Assembly: GCA_019638185.1 (NCBI GenBank)
Contig: JAHBUH010000006.1
Location: 62,001 to 126,000, forward strand
Direction of reading: 5' to 3'
Length of the DNA stretch: 64,000 bases
Source of the DNA: Leadbetterella sp.
Lineage (GTDB): Bacteria; Bacteroidota; Bacteroidia; Cytophagales; Spirosomataceae
The notes below the pieces were generated by a model, which saw nothing but the letters and a program-made list of their open reading frames with translations, ran no database searches and had not been told where the DNA came from. This document shows, in pieces, positions 8,276-15,331 of this stretch. Positions within the stretch are counted from its first letter, which is position 1. Each line of letters starts with the position of its first letter. A program made the position numbers and the translations under genes.

Positions 8276-9436
8276 ATGAAACGTTACCTTATAATTATAC
8301 TACTGGCCCTGGTATCGGGCCGCTGCCGGGAAAACCGGCCGGACCCTGCCCCCGTGGCAGAATGTCTTTTCTCTACTGAGGTCAGTGAGGATATTGTGCC
8401 CGCTTCCGCTATTAAAGGTATCCTGGATAAATACCGGGCAGAAGGACTGCCGGGCATTACATTTATGGCCCGTAAGGGTAACCGGTACTGGGAGTATAAT
8501 ACCGGCAGCTACGACCTGGAGAAAGGGGCGGAAATGAAAGGATGCCTGGTCTGGCCGGCCTACAGCATTAGCAAAATGTACACGGCTACGGCCATCCTGA
8601 AGCTGGTGGAAGAGGGGAAGATCATGCTGGATCAGAAGATACAGGCCTGTTTACCGCCTGCCCTGTCGGCCCGGATTCCGGGTGCCGGTAAGATCACCGT
8701 CCGGATGCTGCTGAACCATAGCTCGGGGATTGAGAATTTCTGGCAGAACCCGGATTTCATAGCCGGGTATATGGAAAATCCTGCGCGCACGTATGTGCTG
8801 GATGATTTCCTGGAAGCCGGTAGCGGCCGGCTTTTTGAGCCCGGTACAGACATTGCCTATTCCAATACCAATTACCTTTTCCTGTCGCTCATTATCGATA
8901 ACGTGACCGGCGAAGGCCATGAAAAGGCATTCCAAAAGTACATTTATTCGCCGCTGGGCCTGTCCGGAACGTTTTACAAAACCCTTCCTGCCACACGGCA
9001 AAACGATACCCCGCGGCTGTATGCCGATGTGGAAGGGGCCGGTGAGCTGATGGAGTATACTGAGCTGTCGCACCTGCAGTTCCGGAATGAATCCGGCAGT
9101 AACAGTGTGATGGCTACTCCCCGGAATTTTGTGGATTTTATGCACGGGCTTAGCCACGGTCGGCTACTGAATGCCGCTACCTTCTCGGAAATGAAGAAGG
9201 AATATACGGGAAAAGATCAGGCGGATGTCTACGGGCTGGGCCTGGAGTACTTTGAGAAGAATCAGATGTACGGGCACAGCGGCAGCAGCTTCGGTGGGCG
9301 TACTTTGCTGCTGTATAATCCTAAAACCGATACCAGCTTTTTTGTAGGCGTAAATGCCGGGGCGGAACTGGGTGGTCCGGTACTCGAGAGGATTGCCGGC
9401 ATGATGGAGGAACTGATTTCCCGGATGGCCGGATAG
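8276..9436 (+). CDS. serine hydrolase, beta-lactamase/penicillin-binding-protein-like (class C fold)
   Basis: 386 residues from the Met at 8276, which begins a signal peptide (MKRYLIIILLALVSG); the frame is open further upstream but that part is not protein-like. S97-I-S-K100 (within AYSISKMYT) is the catalytic SxxK, AYSNTNY supplies the Tyr-x-Asn motif, and GHSGSSFGG near the C-terminus replaces the KTG box, as usual in the Beta-lactamase (PF00144) family of esterases, D-amino-acid hydrolases and LACTB-like proteases. It is therefore an exported serine hydrolase of unknown substrate rather than an evident resistance enzyme. The cysteine after the hydrophobic stretch is preceded by Arg, so a lipobox is not convincing. 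Confidence 0.82.
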   Translation: MKRYLIIILLALVSGRCRENRPDPAPVAECLFSTEVSEDIVPASAIKGILDKYRAEGLPGITFMARKGNRYWEYNTGSYDLEKGAEMKGCLVWPAYSISKMYTATAILKLVEEGKIMLDQKIQACLPPALSARIPGAGKITVRMLLNHSSGIENFWQNPDFIAGYMENPARTYVLDDFLEAGSGRLFEPGTDIAYSNTNYLFLSLIIDNVTGEGHEKAFQKYIYSPLGLSGTFYKTLPATRQNDTPRLYADVEGAGELMEYTELSHLQFRNESGSNSVMATPRNFVDFMHGLSHGRLLNAATFSEMKKEYTGKDQADVYGLGLEYFEKNQMYGHSGSSFGGRTLLLYNPKTDTSFFVGVNAGAELGGPVLERIAGMMEELISRMAG

Positions 9437-9510
9437 CCTTCCGGGCAGACCGGGCAGAAAGGGGTAAAAAATAAGAAGGATCACCCGTCCCGGAGCTTAG
9501 GTGTACCTGC

Positions 9511-9518
9511 TATCTTTG
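9511..9518 (+). promoter_or_regulatory. candidate -7 element (TATCTTTG) giving a near-leaderless transcript
   Basis: TAnnTTTG match ending 7 nt before the sensor kinase ATG at 9526, so transcription would begin almost at the start codon. No -33 TTG at the right spacing. Confidence 0.35.
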
Positions 9519-9525
9519 AAACTGT

Positions 9526-11334
9526 ATGAAAGCATGCGTTTTATATATCGTATTGGTTCTGACCGGGCTGCAGCTGCCGGCACAGGTGATCACGCTGTCA
9601 GATGAGCACCAAAAATACCCCGCAGCCTACCCCTGGTACCGGGAAGACCGCTCCGGTAGCCTGTCGTTTGAGGAAGTGATTCAGTCGCCCGCTGCCTTTA
9701 CCCGCTCTTCCACTTCTGTACCGGATTTCATGGGTAATCTCTCCAGGGCCATCTGGTACCGGTTTGAGGTGGTGAATAACAGCCCCGTAGACCAGTGGTT
9801 CCTGGAGATCAAAGGCGGGTATATGCACCGGATCACCCTCTACCAGTTGAATCCCGGCGGGGCGGTAGACTCCATGACGCTGAGCGCGGATGAAGATTTT
9901 AAGTTGCGCCCCATACGGTCACATAACCTGGTCTACCCGGTTCAGATACCGGTGGGCCAGCAAAGGACCTTTTACGTGAAAGCTACCAGTAAGTCGCTTA
10001 TACGCGCTTCCATGAGCTTTAATACGATGCAGACCTTATATGAAAACAGTACGTTTACCTCGTACGGTAACGGTTTTTTCGCTGCTTTTTCCGTGGCCTT
10101 ATTGCTGTATAACCTGTTTGTCTATTTTTCCCTCCGGGAACGGGTGTACCTCTATTATATCGGGTATATTTTCACCACCCTGCTCCATACTAACCTGGTG
10201 TCGGGGCATGTGGTGGCTATATTCCCCTGGCTGGATTTTCTGAATACCACCGTACTGCTTTCGCTGGTGTCGGTCTTCAGCATACTTTTTACCAATTCCT
10301 TTTTGCAGACCCGGCGTTATGTGCCCTTTATTTATAAGAGTCGATGGTATGTGATGGCGGCTTTCATCCTGCCCGTTTTACTTTTTTTCTCAGGCCAATA
10401 CGCCTTAGCCATCCTGGTTTTATCTAACCTGATGTTTCTGCTTTTTGCCTATTGGATGCTGACGGGCATTATAGCCTGGCGCAATGGCTTCCAGCCCGCC
10501 ATCTACTACATTTCGGGCTTTGGTGCGCTGGCTCTCATGAACATGATCTTTGAGCTGAAAATCCTGGGCCTGGTCAATGAAAACTATTGGATAGATTCCT
10601 GCCTCTACATCGGTTCTGCACTGGAAGCCATGATCCTTTCTTTTGCCCTGGCCAGCAAGATCAATTTTTATAAAAAGGAAAAGGAACGGCTGCAGGAAGA
10701 AACCTATCACCAGGCCATCCATTTCTCTCGTGAGCTCATCAGCATGCAGGAAGCCGAAAGGAAACGGATCGCCTCGGAGCTGCACGACGGCCTGGGCCAA
10801 AAGCTGATCCTGATCAAAAACAAAATACTGCGTGCTGAACAGCCGGGGGCCTCCACTCACCTGTCCGGGGAGGCGCTGTCGCAGAATGTGGCGGATGCCA
10901 TCCAGGAAGTAAGGGACATTTCGTATGCGCTTCGGCCCTATCAGCTGGACCTGCTGGGCCTGACCAGCTCGGTGAAGAGCCTGGTGCAGGAAAGCCTGGA
11001 TGCGGTGCAGATGGACTACCGGATCGATACCGACAATATAGACGGGATGTTTAGCAATGACGCCCAGATCAATATCTACCGGATCATCCAGGAGTGTATC
11101 AATAACATTGTGAAGCACTCCGGGGCCGCTAATGTGGAGGTGGTTATCAAAAAGCAGAAAGACGGCCTGAAAATCTGTATTGCAGATGACGGGAAGGGCT
11201 TTGACAGGAGTGTGAATCCCAACGGATTCGGCTTAAAAGGAATAAAAGAACGTTTACAAATATTAGGAGGGACCCTGACCCTCACTTCAGCCCCTTCCGG
11301 GGGGACACGGTTTGAGTTCCAGGTGCCTGAATAG
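9526..11334 (+). CDS. 7TMR-DISM sensor histidine kinase (HisKA_3 type)
   Basis: 602 residues. Signal peptide (1-20), then an extracytoplasmic beta-sandwich of the 7TMR-DISMED2 type (about 30-170), seven transmembrane segments (about 180-385), a short coiled coil, and a NarL/DegS-type kinase core. ERKRIASELHDGLGQK contains the phosphoacceptor His420, followed by the HATPase domain with NIVKHSGA (N box), DDGKGFD and GFGLKGIKERL (G boxes). DISM-extracellular kinases in Bacteroidota are thought to sense carbohydrates or cell-surface states; the ligand here is unknown. The stop codon is 8 nt before the start of its cognate LuxR-type regulator. Outputs may include the two duplicated promoters just downstream. 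Confidence 0.93.
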   Translation: MKACVLYIVLVLTGLQLPAQVITLSDEHQKYPAAYPWYREDRSGSLSFEEVIQSPAAFTRSSTSVPDFMGNLSRAIWYRFEVVNNSPVDQWFLEIKGGYMHRITLYQLNPGGAVDSMTLSADEDFKLRPIRSHNLVYPVQIPVGQQRTFYVKATSKSLIRASMSFNTMQTLYENSTFTSYGNGFFAAFSVALLLYNLFVYFSLRERVYLYYIGYIFTTLLHTNLVSGHVVAIFPWLDFLNTTVLLSLVSVFSILFTNSFLQTRRYVPFIYKSRWYVMAAFILPVLLFFSGQYALAILVLSNLMFLLFAYWMLTGIIAWRNGFQPAIYYISGFGALALMNMIFELKILGLVNENYWIDSCLYIGSALEAMILSFALASKINFYKKEKERLQEETYHQAIHFSRELISMQEAERKRIASELHDGLGQKLILIKNKILRAEQPGASTHLSGEALSQNVADAIQEVRDISYALRPYQLDLLGLTSSVKSLVQESLDAVQMDYRIDTDNIDGMFSNDAQINIYRIIQECINNIVKHSGAANVEVVIKKQKDGLKICIADDGKGFDRSVNPNGFGLKGIKERLQILGGTLTLTSAPSGGTRFEFQVPE

Positions 11335-11344
11335 CTTAGGAGGT

Positions 11345-11983
11345 ATGAAAACAAGAATATTGATAGCTGATGATCACCCCATCTTCCTGAAGGGACTGCA
11401 GGAGGTCATAGAAGATAAAGGTCACCTGGAGGTGGTATGCAAAGCCCATAACGGTACCGATGCCATCCATGCCGCACTGACGCACGACCTGGACATCGCC
11501 ATCCTGGATATTGACATGCCCGGTGCTAACGGGCTGCAGGTAGCCGAGAAGATCCTGGCTAAAAAGCCGGAGGTGGCGGTGATCCTGCTGACCATGCACA
11601 AGGCCCGCGACGGCTTCTTAAAAGCACTGGAGATCGGGGTGTCCGGTTATGTGTTAAAAGAGAATGCGGTGGTAGACATTATCAGCGCCATTACGGCAGT
11701 GACCCGGTACCAGTCGTACATCAGCCCGGAGATGTCGTCCTTCTTATTAAAGCACAAAAACCGGAACCGGAACGACGTGTCCAGCCGGCTGGAGCAGCTC
11801 ACCCCTTCCGAAATCCATATCCTGGAAAAGGTGGCCCAATACAAGTCTACCAAAGAAATAGCCGAAGAGCTGTTCATCAGTGAAAAAACGGTTTCCAACC
11901 ACCGGATGAACATTGCCAAAAAGCTGGATCTCAGCGGGAAAAACAGCCTGCTGCGCTTTGCTATTGAGCATATAAATGCTTAG
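11345..11983 (+). CDS. NarL/LuxR-family response regulator
   Basis: 212 residues. I start at 11345 (MKTRILIADDHPI) because a strong AGGAGG precedes it by a few bases; an upstream in-frame Met overlaps the kinase gene. Receiver domain 1-120 with the acidic pair DD, phosphoacceptor D55 in LDIDMPG, Thr in LLTMHKA and Lys in YVLKENA; C-terminal LuxR helix-turn-helix with LTPSEIHILEKVA, STKEIAEELFISEKTVSNHRMNI. It forms a classic two-component pair with the preceding 7TMR-DISM kinase. Its last codons (…INA stop) lie inside the 92-bp segment that is duplicated at 13966. Confidence 0.95.
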   Translation: MKTRILIADDHPIFLKGLQEVIEDKGHLEVVCKAHNGTDAIHAALTHDLDIAILDIDMPGANGLQVAEKILAKKPEVAVILLTMHKARDGFLKALEIGVSGYVLKENAVVDIISAITAVTRYQSYISPEMSSFLLKHKNRNRNDVSSRLEQLTPSEIHILEKVAQYKSTKEIAEELFISEKTVSNHRMNIAKKLDLSGKNSLLRFAIEHINA

Positions 11984-12064
11984 TTATAAGTAGCATTACC
12001 TAGAAATTTGAGCGGGAATGCCCATTGCGGGCCCGCAGGCGCGCAGGTAATTTTGTACTCAAAA
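11973..12064 (+). repeat. 92-bp duplicated promoter segment, copy A
   Basis: This segment aligns without length change to 13966-14057. Shared blocks include TAAATGCTTA (covering the preceding stop codon), TTATAAGTA, ATTACCTA, AATTTGAG, GGGAATGCCCATTG, GGGCC and TAATTTTGTA. Only the region between -33 and -7 differs strongly. The block TGGGAATGCCCA in copy B is an inverted repeat and is CGGGAATGCCCA here. Confidence 0.85.
12025..12055 (+). promoter_or_regulatory. promoter of the lipoprotein/cupin genes
   Basis: TTG at 12025-12027, 20 nt, then TAATTTTG at 12048-12055: the Bacteroidota -33/-7 arrangement. The ATG follows at 12072, so the leader would be only about 10 nt. Confidence 0.6.
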
Positions 12065-12071
12065 AAAGAGT

Positions 12072-13406
12072 ATGAAATATCAGAAAACAAACCCCCTGAA
12101 AACCCGGTTCCGGCAGCTGCTTTTCGGAATCTGCTGCCTGGTGCTGATCAGCACCGGATGTGAAAAAGATGGAATAAAAGATGAAAAACCGGACGTTCCG
12201 GCTAAGCCCCTCCAGCTGCCTCACGGCAAGCCCGTGGGCGAAATAGCCATAGCGCAAATAGGGAAGGAAGGCGGGACATTAACCAGTAAAGACGGCATTA
12301 TTAAAATGGAGGTGCCTGCCGGTGCCGTGGAGGCGGCTGCTACTTTCAGCATACAGGAAGTAGAAAATGTACGGAAGACCCAAAGCCGGTCTTTCCGGCT
12401 GCTTCCTGAAAACGTGGAATTTAAAAAGCCGGTTACCCTGACCTATAACTATGAGAAAATAGCCCTGGACGGCGTAAATCCCGATTTTCTTTTCCTGGCT
12501 TTCCAGGATAAGGACGGCTATTTTTATTCGGCCACTAAAACCCGGGGAAATCGCCAGAATAAGACCCTGACCGTGCAGACCACCCACTTCAGCGACTGGA
12601 CCTTCTATTCGCAGTATGACCTGTACCTGCCGGGTGATAAGCTGGCAAACGGGGAGATCCGCCTGGTGGAGGGAGAAGAAATAACCCTGGAGCTAAGGGC
12701 CGTTCCGCTGGATAAGCTGGATGGCGACTATGCGCAAATGCAATTGGCGGGATTGGCTCACGTCAACTATATCCAAAGGGCCACCTGGGATTATGCTCCT
12801 AAAAAAGGGACGATGATCTCTAAAGCGGCTTCGGCCACGTACCATGCCCCGGCCAAAGTGACCGGTGTGGAAAAGGTATATATTAACGTGACCATCAATG
12901 GAGAGCTGGGGAAAGATAACCTGGGTAATGATGTACAGCAAATGCAGATCCGACAGCCCGTGGTGATTTATCCGGAGGGGTATTTTATCCTGAGTGAAAA
13001 CGGGGTGGAAATGTCGGCCTTCAATTTTGCCGGAGAGTACATACAAATGTTGGGCTCCCAATTTGTGGCCTTTTTTCCTAACGGTTATTCATTAGCCGTT
13101 TACACCTACGGCTCTACTACAGGAGGGTTTTCTTACAAGCAGCATGGTACACCCGGAAGTGCAGCCATAGAACTTACACAAAACGGGAAAGAGGGGATGA
13201 TCGTGTATAGGCCCAAGCAATGTGAGGGGGAAGACAATGAACTGTATTTCTCACCTGGAGAAGTCACTATAAAATCCATAGCGTTGAAAAAAGGGGATTA
13301 CTTTGAAGGTGAATTTTCGGTAACGCTTTTTGGGTATGGATGGTGTGAGAAACCCAGGAGTAAAAACCTGTCCGGGAAATTCAGATTCAGGAAAACGGTA
13401 GATTAA
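12072..13406 (+). CDS. lipoprotein with ZU5-like domain
   Basis: 444 residues. A signal sequence ends in a lipobox (LISTGC, lipidated Cys30), so it should be anchored in the outer or inner membrane. Residues about 60-140 (GGTLTSKDGIIKMEVPAGAV … FRLLPENVEFKKPVTLTYNY) resemble the ZU5-type domain seen in many Bacteroidota surface lipoproteins. The remainder is beta-rich with no motif I recognise. It is expressed from a promoter shared by sequence with the next operon and lies 6 nt before the cupin gene. A substrate or partner cannot be assigned; a surface-structural or binding role is the usual inference for this architecture. Confidence 0.75.
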   Translation: MKYQKTNPLKTRFRQLLFGICCLVLISTGCEKDGIKDEKPDVPAKPLQLPHGKPVGEIAIAQIGKEGGTLTSKDGIIKMEVPAGAVEAAATFSIQEVENVRKTQSRSFRLLPENVEFKKPVTLTYNYEKIALDGVNPDFLFLAFQDKDGYFYSATKTRGNRQNKTLTVQTTHFSDWTFYSQYDLYLPGDKLANGEIRLVEGEEITLELRAVPLDKLDGDYAQMQLAGLAHVNYIQRATWDYAPKKGTMISKAASATYHAPAKVTGVEKVYINVTINGELGKDNLGNDVQQMQIRQPVVIYPEGYFILSENGVEMSAFNFAGEYIQMLGSQFVAFFPNGYSLAVYTYGSTTGGFSYKQHGTPGSAAIELTQNGKEGMIVYRPKQCEGEDNELYFSPGEVTIKSIALKKGDYFEGEFSVTLFGYGWCEKPRSKNLSGKFRFRKTVD

Positions 13407-13412
13407 CCCGTC

Positions 13413-13976
13413 ATGATGAAGAAACTGCATAATCCCATTATCGGGGACTCATTAGAAATCCTTACCGAGGGCAAGGATACCGGGCAGGCCTGGCATTTGA
13501 TACAGGCATTTATACCCAAAGGGAGCCCCGGTCCGCCGCCCCATTACCACCTTTCCTTCTCGGAGGAGTTTACGGTGCTGGAAGGGCGTTTGTATCTGCT
13601 TAACGGAAATAAGAAAATGGTATTGACCAAAGGGCAAACTTTCCTGGCGGAAAAAGGTAAAATCCATACGTTCTGGACAGAGGAGAGCGATGCCCGGTTC
13701 CTGTGTGAGGTAACACCGGCCTGTGAAGGGCAATACCTGGCCTTATTAATTGCCTCTAACCTGGCGAAAGCCGGATTAACCAATAAAAAAGGTATTCCCG
13801 CTAAGCTCTGGCATCTGGCCGTATTGCTTGATATGGGTGACTCCCGGCCCACGGGCTTCTTTGCCACCATCGGAGGTATACTGGGACGTATGGCTAAAAC
13901 GGCCAAAGGAAAAAGAGTAAAGGCAGAGCTACTCGAAAAATATGGGGTATGGGCGGATGACGCTGTAAATGCTTAA
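13413..13976 (+). CDS. cupin-domain protein
   Basis: 187 residues. PPPHYHLSFSEEFTVLEGRLYLL is split by family logic into the first cupin motif (two His and a Glu as metal ligands) and KGKIHTFW is the second, giving one conserved double-stranded beta-helix barrel across about 20-115; the C-terminal 70 residues are helical and basic. No signal peptide, so cytoplasmic. Single-domain cupins range from isomerases and dioxygenases to regulators, and the reaction is not evident. The start can be either of two adjacent Met codons (13413 or 13416). It follows the lipoprotein gene after 6 nt and is probably co-transcribed. Its last codons (…VNA stop) are inside duplicated segment B. Confidence 0.8.
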   Translation: MMKKLHNPIIGDSLEILTEGKDTGQAWHLIQAFIPKGSPGPPPHYHLSFSEEFTVLEGRLYLLNGNKKMVLTKGQTFLAEKGKIHTFWTEESDARFLCEVTPACEGQYLALLIASNLAKAGLTNKKGIPAKLWHLAVLLDMGDSRPTGFFATIGGILGRMAKTAKGKRVKAELLEKYGVWADDAVNA

Positions 13977-14057
13977 TTATAAGTAATATTACCTATGAAT
14001 TTGAGTGGGAATGCCCATTGTGGGCCTTTAGAAACGGAAGTAATTTTGTAATCAAAA
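13966..14057 (+). repeat. 92-bp duplicated promoter segment, copy B
   Basis: Second copy of the segment at 11973-12064, same length and order. It contains the stop codon of the cupin gene just as copy A contains the stop codon of the response-regulator gene. The inverted repeat TGGGAATGCCCA (14006-14017) sits directly upstream of the -33 TTG. Confidence 0.85.
14018..14048 (+). promoter_or_regulatory. promoter of the small secreted-protein operon
   Basis: TTG at 14018-14020, 20 nt, TAATTTTG at 14041-14048, identical in layout to the promoter at 12025. ATG at 14074. Confidence 0.6.
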
Positions 14058-14073
14058 TAACCGATGATTAAAC

Positions 14074-14346
14074 ATGAAAAGAGCAGTAGTCATTTCAGCA
14101 TTCTTTATCGCTGGCCTGGTGGCTCCGGCCCAAAGCCTGATCGATGAAGCCCGCCGTGACCCCGCCTTCCTGGAGGCTGCCCAAAGATGTATTGAAACCC
14201 GGGAACGGGTAGCGCGAAATGTGTACGCTATCCGGGAGCTGCTATCAGGGGATACACCCCTTTTGGAAAAAGATGGAGCAGGCCACCAGGAAGTGAAATG
14301 CTTCTTTACAGGAAGAAGCAAAGAGCACCTTGTTACAAATCAATAA
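14074..14346 (+). CDS. small secreted protein, unknown function
   Basis: 90 residues with a clear signal peptide (MKRAVVISAFFIAGLVAPAQS). The mature part of about 70 residues is charged and helical and has one Cys on each side of its centre (RCIETRE and VKCFFTG). I do not recognise a family. It is the first gene after promoter copy B and is followed 11 nt later by a lipoprotein gene, so the pair is probably an operon. The position and the duplicated promoter suggest control shared with the 12072 lipoprotein. Confidence 0.55.
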   Translation: MKRAVVISAFFIAGLVAPAQSLIDEARRDPAFLEAAQRCIETRERVARNVYAIRELLSGDTPLLEKDGAGHQEVKCFFTGRSKEHLVTNQ

Positions 14347-14357
14347 AAATACAAATT

Positions 14358-15179
14358 ATGAAAAAGCTATTTATAAACATTCTTGCCCTTTTAAGCCTCT
14401 CATGCACCGATAATGACGGTAACCCCGGTGAGCCGGGCGGCACAGCCTATGCCATCAGCGGTATAGTCAAAGATGCCTCCGGTAAACCCCTCAAAGGCGC
14501 TCGTATCCGGGTAGAAAACCCTAACGGCAATAACATTCATTACACCACCACCAGCGATGACGCCGGTAGATACAGCATCGGAGTAAGCGCCATCGGCGGG
14601 TATAAAATTTACGCCTGGAAAGAAACGGAGTTTGAAGACTTCATCTACCAGGTACGGCTGGGGATGGAAAAGGACAGCGACTATGACGCATTTAACGTAC
14701 CTCCCGGTGGCGTAACCAAAAATTTTGCGTGGAAACTAAACGGCCGCATTCCTGACCGGGTGGCCAGCAAAGAAAACGGAAGCGGGTATTTCGGGGGAAC
14801 CCTAAAGTTTATCAACTATAACTCCTTTACCGACGAAATGCCGGCGGGAACCGAAGTGACCATCACCCTCACGCCGGTGGCCGGAGCCCGTTTCCTGGAC
14901 GGCACCTCCGCCGCAGGAAAAACCGTGGAAAAGAAATTCACCATCGCCTCCGGGGTAGGGCAGGCCTATTACATCAATGACATCCCGGCCACCAAATATA
15001 AAATTACGGCATCCGCCCGCAGAAACGGAGCCACCCGGCCAGTGCACATCGGCAGCGGCAGCCCGGATGAGTTTTATGCTGACGCCGAGTATTATTTTAA
15101 ACCGGAAGGCGGTTCGGGATCGTATGAAAACGGGCTGGTATCCCCCAATGAATACTATTTTTACCTCATGGGCAAGTAG
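14358..15179 (+). CDS. lipoprotein with carboxypeptidase-regulatory-like (CarboxypepD_reg) domain
   Basis: 273 residues. The chosen Met at 14358 begins a short lipoprotein signal (lipidated Cys16 in LSLSC); an upstream in-frame Met would overlap the previous gene and break the signal. Residues about 35-110 (AISGIVKDASGKPLKGARIRV … DDAGRYSIG) form a CarboxypepD_reg/Ig-like fold common on Bacteroidota surface proteins. The C-terminal part is beta-rich and ends NEYYFYLMGK. Probably a surface-exposed or periplasmic lipoprotein co-expressed with the preceding small secreted protein. No enzymatic motif is seen. Confidence 0.7.
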   Translation: MKKLFINILALLSLSCTDNDGNPGEPGGTAYAISGIVKDASGKPLKGARIRVENPNGNNIHYTTTSDDAGRYSIGVSAIGGYKIYAWKETEFEDFIYQVRLGMEKDSDYDAFNVPPGGVTKNFAWKLNGRIPDRVASKENGSGYFGGTLKFINYNSFTDEMPAGTEVTITLTPVAGARFLDGTSAAGKTVEKKFTIASGVGQAYYINDIPATKYKITASARRNGATRPVHIGSGSPDEFYADAEYYFKPEGGSGSYENGLVSPNEYYFYLMGK

Positions 15180-15196
15180 TACGGAAGTTTGTACTT

Positions 15197-15259
15197 ATGA
15201 AAAATCTATTATACACAATGGCACTGGGATTATTCCCGGTGCTTATTTTTGGACAGTAG
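15197..15259 (+). pseudogene. gene remnant: signal peptide ending at a stop codon
   Basis: A 20-codon frame, MKNLLYTMALGLFPVLIFGQ then TAG, reads as a complete Sec signal peptide up to the cleavage site with nothing behind it. It lies 17 nt after the lipoprotein stop. The simplest reading is a third gene of this operon that has been deleted behind its signal sequence. A functional leader peptide is possible but less likely. Confidence 0.4.
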
Positions 15260-15331
15260 GGGGATTCGTTTCTTTGATTGGAGCCGACGGACATATTCCT
15301 GTAATAACTGCTCTTAAATGGCTCTGAACCA

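Noticed and set aside
8276-9436. Antibiotic-resistance beta-lactamase
   Set aside because: The protein belongs to the broad PF00144 serine-hydrolase group with HSG in place of KTG; this does not support a resistance call.
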